DNA from: CAYXDO01 sp964463485
GTDB lineage: Bacteria; Myxococcota; Kuafuiibacteriia; Kuafuiibacteriales; Kuafuiibacteriaceae
Direction of reading: 5' to 3'
Length of the DNA: 64,000 nt
Assembly: GCA_964463485.1 (NCBI GenBank)
Contig: CAYXDO010000031.1
Coordinates: forward strand, 15,074 to 79,073
How positions within the stretch are numbered: the stretch's first letter is position 1; the number at the start of each line of letters is the position of its first letter. Of the stretch, positions 6,736 through 16,044 are shown piece by piece. A program made the translations under genes and the position numbers. The notes under the pieces were generated by a model, which made no database searches, had not been told where the DNA came from, and was given only the letters and a program-made list of their open reading frames with translations.

Positions 6736-9147
6736 CACCTCGCCGAGCCGAGCGAGCTCGAGGAAGAAGGAGAAGTCCGGACCCTCGCGATCCCGCGCTA
6801 AGTCGATACTCACCCCGAGCTCCGCGCAGTCACACGGAGGTACCAAGCTGAGGCTTCCGACGACATTGCGAACCTTCGGGCCGAGCAAGTCCTCCAGGCC
6901 GGTCGGCGGATTCGACGGGACCGCGTCGAAATCGAAGATCGCTGAGGCGGACAGACCAAGCCAGGGCCAAGGTTTGATGACCAGCCCGGCGGTCGCCCCA
7001 AAGCCCGGTGACCACCGCTCGAGATCGAGCCGCCCCGAAACAACCTCGCGGGAGAACTCAGCCGGGTTCACGTAGTCGGCCCGTAGGGTCGAAGACGGCG
7101 CGACCTCCTCCGGCGCGATCCGATCGCTCGCCGGCAGCGCGGAGGTCCGCTTGGAGATCGACGCAGCGATCCCCAGCTTCGGCCCGAGGCGAAGCTCCGC
7201 GGACGCGTCCAAAAGCTCGAGTGAGGCGTCCGACAGCCCAAGCCCCAGCCTCCCCGTCAAACCCAGGCTCGCACTCCCGAGTGACAACCGCGACGCCGCT
7301 CTGACCATGAGCGGCCCAGACCCGAGCCCACGATTCCCCGAGAGCCCGAAGTCTCGTGTGTACTCAGCGCCCAGGTACCAAGCTCGGCGACCACGATCGT
7401 CGAGGAGATCGGTCTCGACTCGGAGCGCGAGCTGATGGACCTCGGCGAGCAAGTCGACCTCGTCCTCACGATCGAAGGTCTCCGACGCTTTGCAGCGCTC
7501 CGTTCCTTCGACGTGAGTACAGTCGGATGGGTTTGGGCCTCCCGCGACGTAGGGCGAGATGACGTGATCGATCGCGAACCGAATCCTGTGGATTCGCTCT
7601 GAACCGCCGTCGAGGAGCTCGGTAGATGCGACATTCCGAACGATCACGCCGACCCTGCTCTGGTCCTTCGCCTGGCGCTCGAGCCGACCGCTCCAGCCAG
7701 TGAGCCTCAACGCCGCGCCCGGTTCGATCGCGAGCACACCGAACAAACTCATAGGAACCGACAGACTCGGGCGGAAATCGGCCCGGATGTATCGAGGCGC
7801 CCCAGGAGCAGGCGCGACGAACCCGGACACACTCAGCTTCGCCTCTCCGAGCAGAGAGATTGCGCTCGTCGAGCCAGGCCAGGCGGTCAGTGAATAGGGT
7901 AAGGCATCGACGCGAAGCTCCAGCAGCCGCTGAGTTGCGTCGCCGGGGCCAGGGCGCCGAGCCGACAGGATGGGGACCTCACGGAGCTCCTCACCGGGCG
8001 CGAGCGGCGTCCGAAAGGCGCGGAGATCCTCTACGAGGCTCAGGCCCAGCGCGACTCTCACTCGTCCCGGAATCACGTAGCTCGCCCGCGAAAGACTCTC
8101 GTCGACCTGGCGGGTCGTGTAGCCGTCGGCGAGCTCGCTCAGCCACGCCGCGTCGCCGGCCAGGCCGAGCTCGAGACCGAGATGGCCTCCAAAAACGCTC
8201 GTCTCCGCTCCACCCGAGAGAAAGAACCTCGGGAGGACCGACTCGCGGGCCCTGGTCCACCCATCCCCTTGCCTCAGGCCTTCGTCGAGCAACACACTCA
8301 GTCGCAGCGCTGACACGCGGCTAGCCTCGTCGGCCCAGCGCACTTCGGTCTCGATCGACAAGCCGCGCGAGAACAAGAACCCGGGCTCCAAAGTCAGATC
8401 GGCGCTTCGACCCAGGACAAGATAGGCGGGCTCATGCAACGCCAACCCGGTCGCTGATCCACCGTGAACTCTCGGCGCCAGAAGGCCGCTCCGGCGGTCC
8501 CCAATCGGTACGTAAAACGCGGGTAGGGCGAACACAGGGACGTCGTAGACGTAGAAGATCGGCCAACTCAGCAGCACTCCAGAGTCCAGGTTCACGTCCG
8601 CCGACGCCGAGCCGATGCTCCAAAGCGGCGTAGCACTTACAGACTCACCGGGTCGCGAACAGTCACAGGGTGTGAACGAAAATCCACCGTCGATCTCGAG
8701 CTCCCTTGGCGCCGTCCTCTCGATCCGCGGAGCGGACAGCGTCAGCTCGGCTCGGCCGTCGCTTCCGCGCACCTCGATCGTCGCGGACTCCAGAGCTCCA
8801 AGCAGCTCGGGAAAGGAGAGCTCCACCCGTCCGCAGGTCGCAACCGCCCTCCCCTCCCGGATGCGAATGTCTTCGCCCGAGCTCGGGCCCGCCCCGGACG
8901 GATCCGACGAGCTCTCCGAGAGCCGCTCGACGAGCACGCGATTTCGCTTTCGGTCTATCGTCATCGAGCCCGCGGTGAGCTCCAAGTCGCCCCTTCGGAG
9001 CCGGACGTGACCGAGGGCTCGCACGAAGCGCTCGTCCGCGATCATACGGTCGGCAGTAAGTACGAACGGCACGCTCCCGAGCGCTCGACTGACGGCGTCG
9101 GTGGACGTGTTCGTCGCTGCCAGCGCGAGGAGAAGAATCGAAATCAA
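6727..9147 (-). CDS. lptD: LPS-assembly protein LptD
   Basis: An 806-residue outer-membrane protein that inserts lipopolysaccharide into the outer leaflet with LptE. A short signal peptide is followed by an OstA/LptA-like jellyroll (VLTADRMIADERFVRALGHVRLRRGDLELTAG). The rest alternates like a 26-strand beta-barrel, with WPIFYVYDVPVFALPAFYVPIGDRRSGLLAP as the conserved LptD entry block and an aromatic-ended C-terminal strand. Length is normal. It begins 2 bp after the AMIN-domain gene and is the last gene of a minus-strand run of envelope and signalling genes. Its stop codon lies in the 33-bp repeat array, so the last residues may vary with the array. LptD identity is inferred from layout, with good confidence. 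Confidence 0.87.
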   Translation of the reverse strand: MISILLLALAATNTSTDAVSRALGSVPFVLTADRMIADERFVRALGHVRLRRGDLELTAGSMTIDRKRNRVLVERLSESSSDPSGAGPSSGEDIRIREGRAVATCGRVELSFPELLGALESATIEVRGSDGRAELTLSAPRIERTAPRELEIDGGFSFTPCDCSRPGESVSATPLWSIGSASADVNLDSGVLLSWPIFYVYDVPVFALPAFYVPIGDRRSGLLAPRVHGGSATGLALHEPAYLVLGRSADLTLEPGFLFSRGLSIETEVRWADEASRVSALRLSVLLDEGLRQGDGWTRARESVLPRFFLSGGAETSVFGGHLGLELGLAGDAAWLSELADGYTTRQVDESLSRASYVIPGRVRVALGLSLVEDLRAFRTPLAPGEELREVPILSARRPGPGDATQRLLELRVDALPYSLTAWPGSTSAISLLGEAKLSVSGFVAPAPGAPRYIRADFRPSLSVPMSLFGVLAIEPGAALRLTGWSGRLERQAKDQSRVGVIVRNVASTELLDGGSERIHRIRFAIDHVISPYVAGGPNPSDCTHVEGTERCKASETFDREDEVDLLAEVHQLALRVETDLLDDRGRRAWYLGAEYTRDFGLSGNRGLGSGPLMVRAASRLSLGSASLGLTGRLGLGLSDASLELLDASAELRLGPKLGIAASISKRTSALPASDRIAPEEVAPSSTLRADYVNPAEFSREVVSGRLDLERWSPGFGATAGLVIKPWPWLGLSASAIFDFDAVPSNPPTGLEDLLGPKVRNVVGSLSLVPPCDCAELGVSIDLARDREGPDFSFFLELARLGEVRG

Positions 9148-9149
9148 AC

Positions 9150-10214
9150 TCAGGGATTCGGGAAGCTGATTGCGATGGTGGTGCCAATCCGATCCACGCG
9201 AGGCTCGACCTCGTCACGCAGATCGATCTCGATGCGAGTACCGGCTCCCGAAGGCACAGCCTGCACACGAGTCACGTGGCTCGGAAAAAACGAAGTGTCG
9301 AGCTCCCTCTCGTTGTTGCGAACGTTCACTCGAGTCTTCGGCAGCTCGATGAGCACTCGCTGACCGGCGCGCTGGATTTTGTATTCAGCCTTGGAATCGA
9401 GCCGAACGAAGACCTCGGACTCGGCCGCCTTCTGCCGAAAACCGATATAAGTCAGCGTGTGATTTCCGGGGTCGAAGTCCCTCTTCTCGGCTGGAGGTGA
9501 CCACTTGGCGATGGTCTTTCGGTCCTCGGGCTCGGGCGGCACCACGACCTCGTCCTTGGGTTTCGGAGGCAGGCTCACGGTCGCGACGGGAGAAGGTGGG
9601 GGCGACGGGGGCGGTGGGGGCGGAGCCACTGCCACTACGGGAGGCTCCGGGCCCTCGTCGAGCTTCGGAGCCACACGCGCGATGGGCGGCGGCGGTACGT
9701 CCGTCCGCTCGGTAAGTGGGCCTTCCGAAGGCTCGGAGACCGCGACCCTGGCAGACTCTGACTTCGTCGCCGCCTTCTCCTTCTTCTCGTCCTTCTTCAC
9801 GGGCTCGACCGGGACTTCGACCCTCACCAGGCGCACGATCACCGAATTTCCGGACATCTCGAATCGAAAGGTCGTCGGCTTGCGAAGCTCGATCGTGACC
9901 CTCACGACGGTCTCCGAGTCTTCCTCGATCTCCGTCGCGACCACACTCCTAATCATACCCTGCGGATACTCGACTCTCCGCGTGGGCAAGTCGACCACCG
10001 AGCCCGACAAATCGACGACGACCCGATCGGGGTTCTTTTCCGTGAACCCGGTGAAATCAGGCGCCTTGGTACCAGCGAGCTTGACCAGGACTTCCTTCGC
10101 GAGAGTCTCCACCGAGATCGCGGACAACTTCGAGGGCTCGTCCGCAAAGGTCGCGCTGCTGGTCCACGTCAGGAGCAAGAGCGCTGCCACCTGGAGGACT
10201 CGTCGATCGATCAC
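9150..10214 (-). CDS. periplasmic protein with two AMIN domains
   Basis: A 354-residue secreted protein: signal peptide (VLQVAALLLLTWTSSATFA), an AMIN-like beta domain (about residues 30-130, ending VTIELRKPTTFRFEMSGNSVIVRL), a Lys/Glu- then Pro-rich linker (about 135-245, with long proline runs), and a second AMIN-like domain (LTYIGFRQKAAESEVFVRLDSK ... TRIEIDLRDEVEPRVDR). AMIN domains localise proteins to peptidoglycan or the septum and occur in PilQ secretins and AmiC amidases. There is no secretin or amidase domain here, so it is an adaptor rather than an enzyme. It sits 2 bp before lptD, pointing to a joint envelope role. Start is GTG. Confidence 0.82.
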   Translation of the reverse strand: MIDRRVLQVAALLLLTWTSSATFADEPSKLSAISVETLAKEVLVKLAGTKAPDFTGFTEKNPDRVVVDLSGSVVDLPTRRVEYPQGMIRSVVATEIEEDSETVVRVTIELRKPTTFRFEMSGNSVIVRLVRVEVPVEPVKKDEKKEKAATKSESARVAVSEPSEGPLTERTDVPPPPIARVAPKLDEGPEPPVVAVAPPPPPPSPPPSPVATVSLPPKPKDEVVVPPEPEDRKTIAKWSPPAEKRDFDPGNHTLTYIGFRQKAAESEVFVRLDSKAEYKIQRAGQRVLIELPKTRVNVRNNERELDTSFFPSHVTRVQAVPSGAGTRIEIDLRDEVEPRVDRIGTTIAISFPNP

Positions 10215-10290
10215 ACTCGACGCTTATCGGAGCCGATCTGGTTCGGCAAGCGCGGCGTCGGAAGAGCCCGGCGTCATTCGGCCGCAACGA

Positions 10291-11592
10291 TCAGTCGAAA
10301 GCCAAGATCTCCGGGAGCAGCTCTCCGACGAGGTAGAGCGACCCGCTGACCACGATCAGACCTCCTCCCGAGACCCCGAGCGCTCGTAAAAGGGCGTCTT
10401 TGGCGGGCATCACCACTTCCGCCGTTGCTCCTGCGACGCTCACTAGGCCCATCGGATCTTCGGACCTCGGATTGTTCGCTCTGGTGAGGATCACCCGCTC
10501 GGCGAGCGGAACGAGCATCCTCAGCATCTCGTCCGCCCGCTTGCCCCCCAAGGCTCCGAAGACGAGCGTGATGGATCGGTTCGAATACTTGGACCGCAAA
10601 TGCTCGGCGAGAATCTGTGCCCCCTGAACGTTATGGGCGCCGTCGATCAACAGAGCGGGGCCGGCTCCAAACGACTGCAGGCGGCCTGGCCACTGCGTAC
10701 GGCTCAGCCCCTGTCTGAGTGCGACTTCGTCGAGGACAGGGTCCATCAAGACGGCGGCGCTCGCCGCCAAGACGGCGTTGCGGCCCTGATGAGTCCCGGC
10801 CAGACCCAACTCGACGCCGCTGATCCTGCGATCGGGTAGGGCGAGGTCGAGACCCTCATCGTTCCACTCGACGGAGATTTCCTTGCCGATACCGAAACAC
10901 GGAGACCCCAACGATTGGGCTCGGGCCCTGAGTACGGACTCACCGGCGCCTCCCGCGATCACCACGGGAGTCCTCGGTCGAATCGCCGCTGCCTTTTCCG
11001 CAGCGATCTCCTCGATCGTTTGGCCCAGAATCTCGGTGTGCTCGAGGGAGAGGTCGGTCACGACAGCGACCTCCGCGTGCGCCGCCCGAGTCGCGTCGAG
11101 GCGCGCGCCGAGCCCGGCCTCCAAGACGACCAGCTCGGCGCCGCCGTCACGGAACGCCAGGAGCGCCGCGGCAGTCACCCACTCGAAGAACGTGAGCTCC
11201 GAATCGATACTCTCGACGCGCTCGAGCGCCGCCGCGAAGTCGTGCTCGGACATGGGCTCGAACTCGTGATTCGATACCCACTGGACGCGCTCGGTGAGCT
11301 TGACGAGGTGCGGTGACGTGTACAGTCCGACGCGAAAGCGGTGGCTCGAGATCGAAGCGAGGAAGGCGCAGGTCGAGCCCTTGCCGTTCGACCCGACGAC
11401 GTGCGCGATCCGATAGGCTCGCTCGGGTCGCCCCAACGCCTCGAGCACTCTCTCCATTCGGTCGAGCCCCAACACCATGCCGGTCTTGGACCTCTGAGAG
11501 AGCCGTGTGATCACGTCCGCGAGCTCGGGGGTGTTTGCAGCCGCCGACCCCGGTCCATCCATGAACGGGCCTGAGACTCGGGCGCGGCTCAT
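10291..11592 (-). CDS. folC: bifunctional folylpolyglutamate / dihydrofolate synthase
   Basis: Adds glutamate to (dihydro)folate or to dihydropteroate using ATP. The 433-residue protein has the Mur-ligase-like P-loop GSNGKGST at residues 67-74, the family opening (SKTGMVLGLDRMERVLEALG), YTSPHLVKLTERVQ, DLSLEHTEILGQT, and the C-terminal domain block LLIDGAHNVQGAQILAEHL. The ATG at 11592 overlaps the stop of the upstream cyclase gene by 4 bp (ATGA). accD, its common partner in other bacteria, is not adjacent. Assignment is firm. Confidence 0.94.
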   Translation of the reverse strand: MSRARVSGPFMDGPGSAAANTPELADVITRLSQRSKTGMVLGLDRMERVLEALGRPERAYRIAHVVGSNGKGSTCAFLASISSHRFRVGLYTSPHLVKLTERVQWVSNHEFEPMSEHDFAAALERVESIDSELTFFEWVTAAALLAFRDGGAELVVLEAGLGARLDATRAAHAEVAVVTDLSLEHTEILGQTIEEIAAEKAAAIRPRTPVVIAGGAGESVLRARAQSLGSPCFGIGKEISVEWNDEGLDLALPDRRISGVELGLAGTHQGRNAVLAASAAVLMDPVLDEVALRQGLSRTQWPGRLQSFGAGPALLIDGAHNVQGAQILAEHLRSKYSNRSITLVFGALGGKRADEMLRMLVPLAERVILTRANNPRSEDPMGLVSVAGATAEVVMPAKDALLRALGVSGGGLIVVSGSLYLVGELLPEILAFD

Positions 11593-13967
11593 TTGGATGT
11601 CGCGACTCGGACTCCATCCCAGCCCGCTGCTGGAGGCTCCGCCGCATACTTGCGAGCGAGCTCGGCATACTCACGACTCGCTTTGTCCTTCTCTCCGCCG
11701 AGCTCGGCGGCGCGATCGAAACCGGCCGCGGCCGCCTCGAACTCACGAGCCAAATAGCGAGCCCGCGAATCCTGGAAGGTCCGGACCCACTCTCGCTGGC
11801 GGTCCGTGCCCGGGAGCTCGGTGACCAACTCGTACACTGGGATGGGCTCGTGTTTGCCTTTCACTCGGAGCAGATCGAGCTCACGACACAACATGGAATC
11901 TTTGATGGCGAGATAAGTCGCCTCAGCGATGAGGATGTCGACGCCGTAGGTCTTCGTCTGACCCTCGAGGCGAGATCCGAGGTTCACGCGATCGCCGAGC
12001 GCCGTATACGCGAAATAGGTGTCCGAACCCATGTTGCCAATCGTCATCGGGCCGGTCGAGAGGCCGATTCCGATCGCGATCACCGGAAGTTTGTCTCGCT
12101 CGAACTCCTGATTGAGCTCCTTGACCTTCACGATCATTTGAAGCGCCGCACGAGCCGCCCGGACGGCGTGATCGTCTTGTTCTACGGGCGCCCCCCAGAA
12201 CGCCATGACGGCGTCGCCAATGTACTTATCCAGGGTTCCGCCATTTGCGAAGACGATGTGCGTCATGGGCGTCATGTAGCGGTTGAGCAACGCACCGAGC
12301 GCTTCCGGAGTGAGTGCCTCGGAGAACGTCGTGAAGCCGCGGATATCCGAAAACAAGACCGTGGCTTCATATCGACGTCCCCCGAGGCGAAGGTACTCCT
12401 CAGGGTGCTCGAGGACCTTCTCCATGACCGCGGGAGAGAGATACTGACCAAGCGCTCGCTTGGTCTTGCGTCGCTCTCTCTCCTCGACGAGGAATCTCCA
12501 AAGCGCAACGACGAGCGACGTGAGAAACACCTGCGAAATCACGAGCACTCGAACAGACAAAATTCCACGGTTGAAAAACACGAAGTGCTCGAGGAGGCTC
12601 CAACCCACCACCAAACCCGCGGCGGTTGCGACCTGACCCACCGGCCCGAGCCGCGCCATCCACAGCCCGCCGATGAGTCCGATCACCAAGAATACCGCGA
12701 GCTCCGTGAACACGACCTCACGGGGTCGACGAAAATGAAGCCCGTCGAGGATGTTCTGCGCGAGCGTGGCGTGAATGTGCACTCCTGGCTCGAAGCCACC
12801 CACCGGCGTCACTCGCTGGTCTCCCGTTCCGAGCGCAGTCGCTCCGACGAAGACGATCTTGCCGTCGATGTTCGATCGCTCCACTTTTCCATCGAGGACG
12901 TCTGCCGCAGAAATCACCGGCAAGTCCTGTCCGAAGGCTCCGTACCACCACAAGTGAGTCGCGCCGAACAGATCCGTCTCGATCCTTCGTCCGAAGACTC
13001 GAACCTGCTCCGGGTCGCCAGAACCTGGAGACCCGACCAGCTCGATGGCGCGACCGCTCGGGTCGGCAGCCGCCACCGCCGCCAGCGCGAAAGCCGGCAA
13101 GGCCACGCCGTCAGGAGTCATTCCGAATATCAGTGGAATCCGCCGGATGACTCCGTCCGCGGCCGGTGAGACGTTGAGTAGCCCGAAGTGAGTCGTGCCT
13201 CTCGCAATGGACTCGGTGGGTACGCGGACAGCAGGAAACCGTAGCAGCAAGGCGTCTCGGGCCAGCGCCTCTCGTGACGACTTCAGGACATCGAGCCTCC
13301 TGCCGTCCGCACTCTGCACGAGCACCTCGGAAATCGTGGATGAGGCTACGCGCCGCACCGCTTCTCGTCGCGCGGAGTCGTCGAGACCGGTGGCTTCCGC
13401 CTCCGTCAGCCCTTCGATCGGGAGCACCACTCGACCCGAACGACTCATCGCGAGGCTAAAGGCATCGTCCGGTCCCGGTCCGACCGCCCGCGCGGCGATG
13501 CGATCGCGCAGCGCCTCGAAGGCGGCAAACGCCGCAGGCTCCCTCGCCAACCCTCGCTCGATGGCCGACCAGTCGCCAAGGGTACCGGAGTGAATCGCCG
13601 CAAACGCACGTCGCTCAGCGGGATCCTCGGGCTCGTTGAACAATACGTCGAAGGCGATCGAGCTCGCTCCGAGCTCGGTGAGCCGATCGACCAGACGAGC
13701 ATGAACCGCGCGACTCCACGGCATTCGGCCCACGACGTTGATGGATCGGTCGTCGATCGCCACGATCGCCACGCCGGCTCCGTTCGGCGGCACCTTCGGC
13801 CGAGTCGAGCGCAGCTTCACATCGAGCGACAACAGCTCCAACTGCTGTAGAAACGTCTCGCCGTCGCGCACTGCGAGCTCTCCGTAAGCGTGGACGACGA
13901 ACACCAGCACCGCGAGGAGCATGGTCAGCCGGAAGCTGCTCGCGAATAGCCAGCGGACCGCCTTCAC
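11589..13967 (-). CDS. CHASE2-domain adenylate/guanylate cyclase (class III)
   Basis: A 792-residue membrane sensor cyclase. An N-terminal membrane helix is followed by a large periplasmic CHASE2 domain (VAIVAIDDRSINVVGRMPWSRAVHARLVDRLTELGA, and later GKIVFVGATALGTGDQRVTPVGG), three membrane helices (about residues 420-490), then a class III cyclase domain. Metal-binding and catalytic segments are intact: LFSDIRGFTTFSEAL, DKYIGDAVMAFWGAP and RVNLGSRLEGQTK. It ends with a soluble helical tail. It should convert ATP (or GTP) to a cyclic nucleotide in response to an unknown periplasmic cue. It follows an FHA gene by 69 bp and overlaps folC, suggesting one transcript. ATP versus GTP preference is not certain. 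Confidence 0.92.
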   Translation of the reverse strand: MKAVRWLFASSFRLTMLLAVLVFVVHAYGELAVRDGETFLQQLELLSLDVKLRSTRPKVPPNGAGVAIVAIDDRSINVVGRMPWSRAVHARLVDRLTELGASSIAFDVLFNEPEDPAERRAFAAIHSGTLGDWSAIERGLAREPAAFAAFEALRDRIAARAVGPGPDDAFSLAMSRSGRVVLPIEGLTEAEATGLDDSARREAVRRVASSTISEVLVQSADGRRLDVLKSSREALARDALLLRFPAVRVPTESIARGTTHFGLLNVSPAADGVIRRIPLIFGMTPDGVALPAFALAAVAAADPSGRAIELVGSPGSGDPEQVRVFGRRIETDLFGATHLWWYGAFGQDLPVISAADVLDGKVERSNIDGKIVFVGATALGTGDQRVTPVGGFEPGVHIHATLAQNILDGLHFRRPREVVFTELAVFLVIGLIGGLWMARLGPVGQVATAAGLVVGWSLLEHFVFFNRGILSVRVLVISQVFLTSLVVALWRFLVEERERRKTKRALGQYLSPAVMEKVLEHPEEYLRLGGRRYEATVLFSDIRGFTTFSEALTPEALGALLNRYMTPMTHIVFANGGTLDKYIGDAVMAFWGAPVEQDDHAVRAARAALQMIVKVKELNQEFERDKLPVIAIGIGLSTGPMTIGNMGSDTYFAYTALGDRVNLGSRLEGQTKTYGVDILIAEATYLAIKDSMLCRELDLLRVKGKHEPIPVYELVTELPGTDRQREWVRTFQDSRARYLAREFEAAAAGFDRAAELGGEKDKASREYAELARKYAAEPPAAGWDGVRVATSK

Positions 13968-14036
13968 GGCGCGGATGCTACACCTGAATGCGGCACGCCT
14001 CGCTGGGGAATGATGGTCGAGATTGGAGGAGTCCGC

Positions 14037-14345
14037 TCAGCGTCCGGGATGCGCAGACGACAGACGAATGATCGAGCTTCCAATGAGGATCTTGTCACCG
14101 ATCTTCAGCTCACGATCCGTGATCCGCTCCCCGTTCACGAAGGTGCCGTTCGTAGCGCCGAGGTCCTTGATGAAGACCCGCCCGGCTGACACCGAAATCC
14201 GTGCGTGATTCCGTGACACGCCCTCTTCGAAGATCACCATCTCGACGCCAGGTTCTCGGCCAATCGTGACCTGCGCGTTGTCCTCCAGCGGAAACTCGCC
14301 GCCCTCGTATTTCCCGGAGATGAATCGCAGGATGTGCTGGGCCAT
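14037..14345 (-). CDS. small FHA-domain protein
   Basis: A 102-residue protein that is almost entirely one forkhead-associated domain, which binds phosphothreonine peptides. The key residues are present: VTIGREPG, VSRNHARI, VFIKDLGATNGTFVNGERI. ATG 14345 was chosen because everything upstream in frame is the antisense of the glycosyltransferase gene. It leads the minus-strand group FHA-cyclase-folC-AMIN-lptD, so it could read a Ser/Thr-kinase signal for the cyclase next to it; that is inference from position. Confidence 0.9.
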   Translation of the reverse strand: MAQHILRFISGKYEGGEFPLEDNAQVTIGREPGVEMVIFEEGVSRNHARISVSAGRVFIKDLGATNGTFVNGERITDRELKIGDKILIGSSIIRLSSAHPGR

Positions 14346-14436
14346 GGCACTTCGACCGTAGACCGACTTTCCTTCCAAGCTCAAGTCCGAAACAGGCGGC
14401 CCTTGTCTTGGACCTGCACGCGTGCTCCGGGGCTCC

Positions 14437-15135
14437 ATGCAAGTCGCGCTGATCGTGCCGGCAAAAGACGAGGCAGGCGCGATCGGCGGCGTCGTCTCGG
14501 GCTTCAAGGGCGTCGTCGTCGAAGGTCGACCGGCGTTGGACGTGATCGTCGTCTCGGACAACGGTTCGAAGGACGGGACGGCCGAGATCGCACGCGCCGC
14601 CGGAGCGCTCGTCGTCTCCGAGCCCACGCCTGGGTACGGTCGCGCGTGCCTGAGCGCCATGGCCGAGCTCCGAAAGATCGGCCCCCCCTCGATCGTCGTG
14701 TTCGCCGATGGTGACGGATCCAACGATCCGCGTGACCTTCCCCTCCTCCTCGCACCCATACTCTCGGGTGAGTGCGACTTGGTGGTGGGAGCGCGACCGC
14801 GGCTCGCCGACCCCCAATCACTCACCGTGCCGCAAAGATTCGGAAACGTCTTTGCCTGCAAGCTCATGCGCCTGGTCCATGGCGGTCACTTCACCGATCT
14901 CGGTCCGTTTCGCGCGATCCGTTGGTCCGCGCTCGAGAGGTTGGAGATGCAGGATCCAACCTACGGGTGGACGGTGGAGATGCAACTCAAGGCGCTCAAA
15001 CATCACGTTCCCTCGCGAGAGGTCGACGTACGCAACCACGTTCGGGTCGCGGGTCGGTCCAAAGTCAGCGGCACGATGCGAGGCGTGATCGGCGCGGGAA
15101 CGAAGATCGTGGGCACGGTACTCCGATATAGGTGA
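14437..15135 (+). CDS. family 2 glycosyltransferase (DPM1/DPG-synthase-like)
   Basis: A 232-residue GT-A fold transferase. VALIVPAKDEAGAIGGVV opens the nucleotide-sugar domain, VIVVSDNGSKDGTAEIA follows, and FADGDGSNDPRDLP holds the metal-binding DxD-like motif. FTDLGPFRAIRWSALERL and GWTVEMQLKA match polyprenyl-phosphate mannose/glucose synthases. There is no membrane domain, so it is a soluble or peripheral enzyme probably making a lipid-linked sugar. A GTG at 14422 adds five residues and cannot be excluded. It diverges from the FHA gene across less than 100 bp. Confidence 0.86.
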   Translation: MQVALIVPAKDEAGAIGGVVSGFKGVVVEGRPALDVIVVSDNGSKDGTAEIARAAGALVVSEPTPGYGRACLSAMAELRKIGPPSIVVFADGDGSNDPRDLPLLLAPILSGECDLVVGARPRLADPQSLTVPQRFGNVFACKLMRLVHGGHFTDLGPFRAIRWSALERLEMQDPTYGWTVEMQLKALKHHVPSREVDVRNHVRVAGRSKVSGTMRGVIGAGTKIVGTVLRYR

Positions 15136-15143
15136 GCGACTCA

Positions 15144-15183
15144 GGCACGGGCACGGGCACGGGCACGGACGGGCACGGGCACG
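15144..15183. repeat. GGCACG hexamer run
   Basis: Four consecutive GGCACG units, a 3-bp interruption (GAC), then two more. Complementary to the CGTGCC run at 15405-15438. It begins only about 10 bp after the stop of the glycosyltransferase gene. Confidence 0.9.
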
Positions 15184-15280
15184 AAGCCTTCGCAGAGCCG
15201 CGCCCAATTTCGACGCTACTGGCTGGGCAGCGAGCCAGGGTCTCACTCATCGAGAGACGGCTTGGGTTCCTGAGGTGGTT

Positions 15281-15438
<158 letters not shown>

Positions 15439-15560
15439 ATCCTGGGGCAGGATGAGGATTAGGCAGCACTAACGGGCCCTGAGTCTGGGTGAGTCTAGCG
15501 GCGCTGAGAAAGGTTTCGAAACTCGTGGGTGCCCGTGCCCCCACCCCACTCCGTGGATGG

Positions 15561-15848
15561 TTAGCTCGGCCCCAGCGCCGAGGAACGGACCATGAATTCG
15601 GTGTGCCCTTCGAGTTTCCTGGTCTCGACGTCGACCGAGCTCACCCGAGCCAGCCGCGGACCCTGTTGGCAAAGGGAGTAGAGCGTCTCCACCGCCACGC
15701 CATCACCCTCGGCATGAATCTCGACCCGGCCGTCGGCGAGGTTGCGAACCCATCCGACGAGGCCGAGAGACAACGCGGTCCTCTCGACCCAAGCGCGGTA
15801 GCCTACGCCTTGAACGAGACCCGAAACGAGCAACCGCCTCGCCGTCAT
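15561..15848 (-). CDS. acyP: acylphosphatase
   Basis: A 95-residue enzyme hydrolysing acyl-phosphates (such as 1,3-bisphosphoglycerate or carbamoyl phosphate). The full signature is present: GLVQGVGYRAW with the phosphate-binding arginine R18, and GWVRNLADGRVEIHAEG with the catalytic asparagine N36. Length is standard. Stand-alone gene; nothing in its surroundings indicates a pathway. Confidence 0.95.
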   Translation of the reverse strand: MTARRLLVSGLVQGVGYRAWVERTALSLGLVGWVRNLADGRVEIHAEGDGVAVETLYSLCQQGPRLARVSSVDVETRKLEGHTEFMVRSSALGPS

Positions 15849-15938
15849 GGGCCCAGCTTACACGAAGTACGAGGCGCGTACGACGCTCACGCCACCTGAC
15901 CGATTCCCTCCCGAGCGCGTTCGATGCATGAGTGCTTC

Positions 15939-16037
15939 GGGAAGGCATTCGGACCGGTGTCCGGCCTGGTCTTCAAAACCAGTGGGGGCTACCCCGAAGG
16001 TAGTCTCGGCGTGTTCGACTCGCGTGTCTTCCCGCCA
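15939..16037 (+). tRNA. selC: tRNA-Sec (selenocysteine, anticodon TCA)
   Basis: The 99-nt sequence folds as a bacterial tRNA-Sec. An 8-bp acceptor stem pairs GGGAAGGC (15939-15946) with GTCTTCCC (16026-16033). A 6-bp D-stem pairs TCGGAC with GTCCGG around a CGGT loop. The anticodon stem CTGGT/ACCAG encloses CTTCAAA with anticodon TCA at 15973-15975. A 9-bp variable-arm stem pairs GGGGCTACC with GGTAGTCTC. The T-arm has loop TTCGACT with a 5-bp stem. Discriminator G (16034) and encoded CCA follow. The 8/5 acceptor/T-stem and 6-bp D-stem are the hallmarks that separate tRNA-Sec from tRNA-Ser. It lies between acyP and nadE, 7 bp from the nadE stop. Confidence 0.95.
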
Positions 16038-16044
16038 ACTCACC

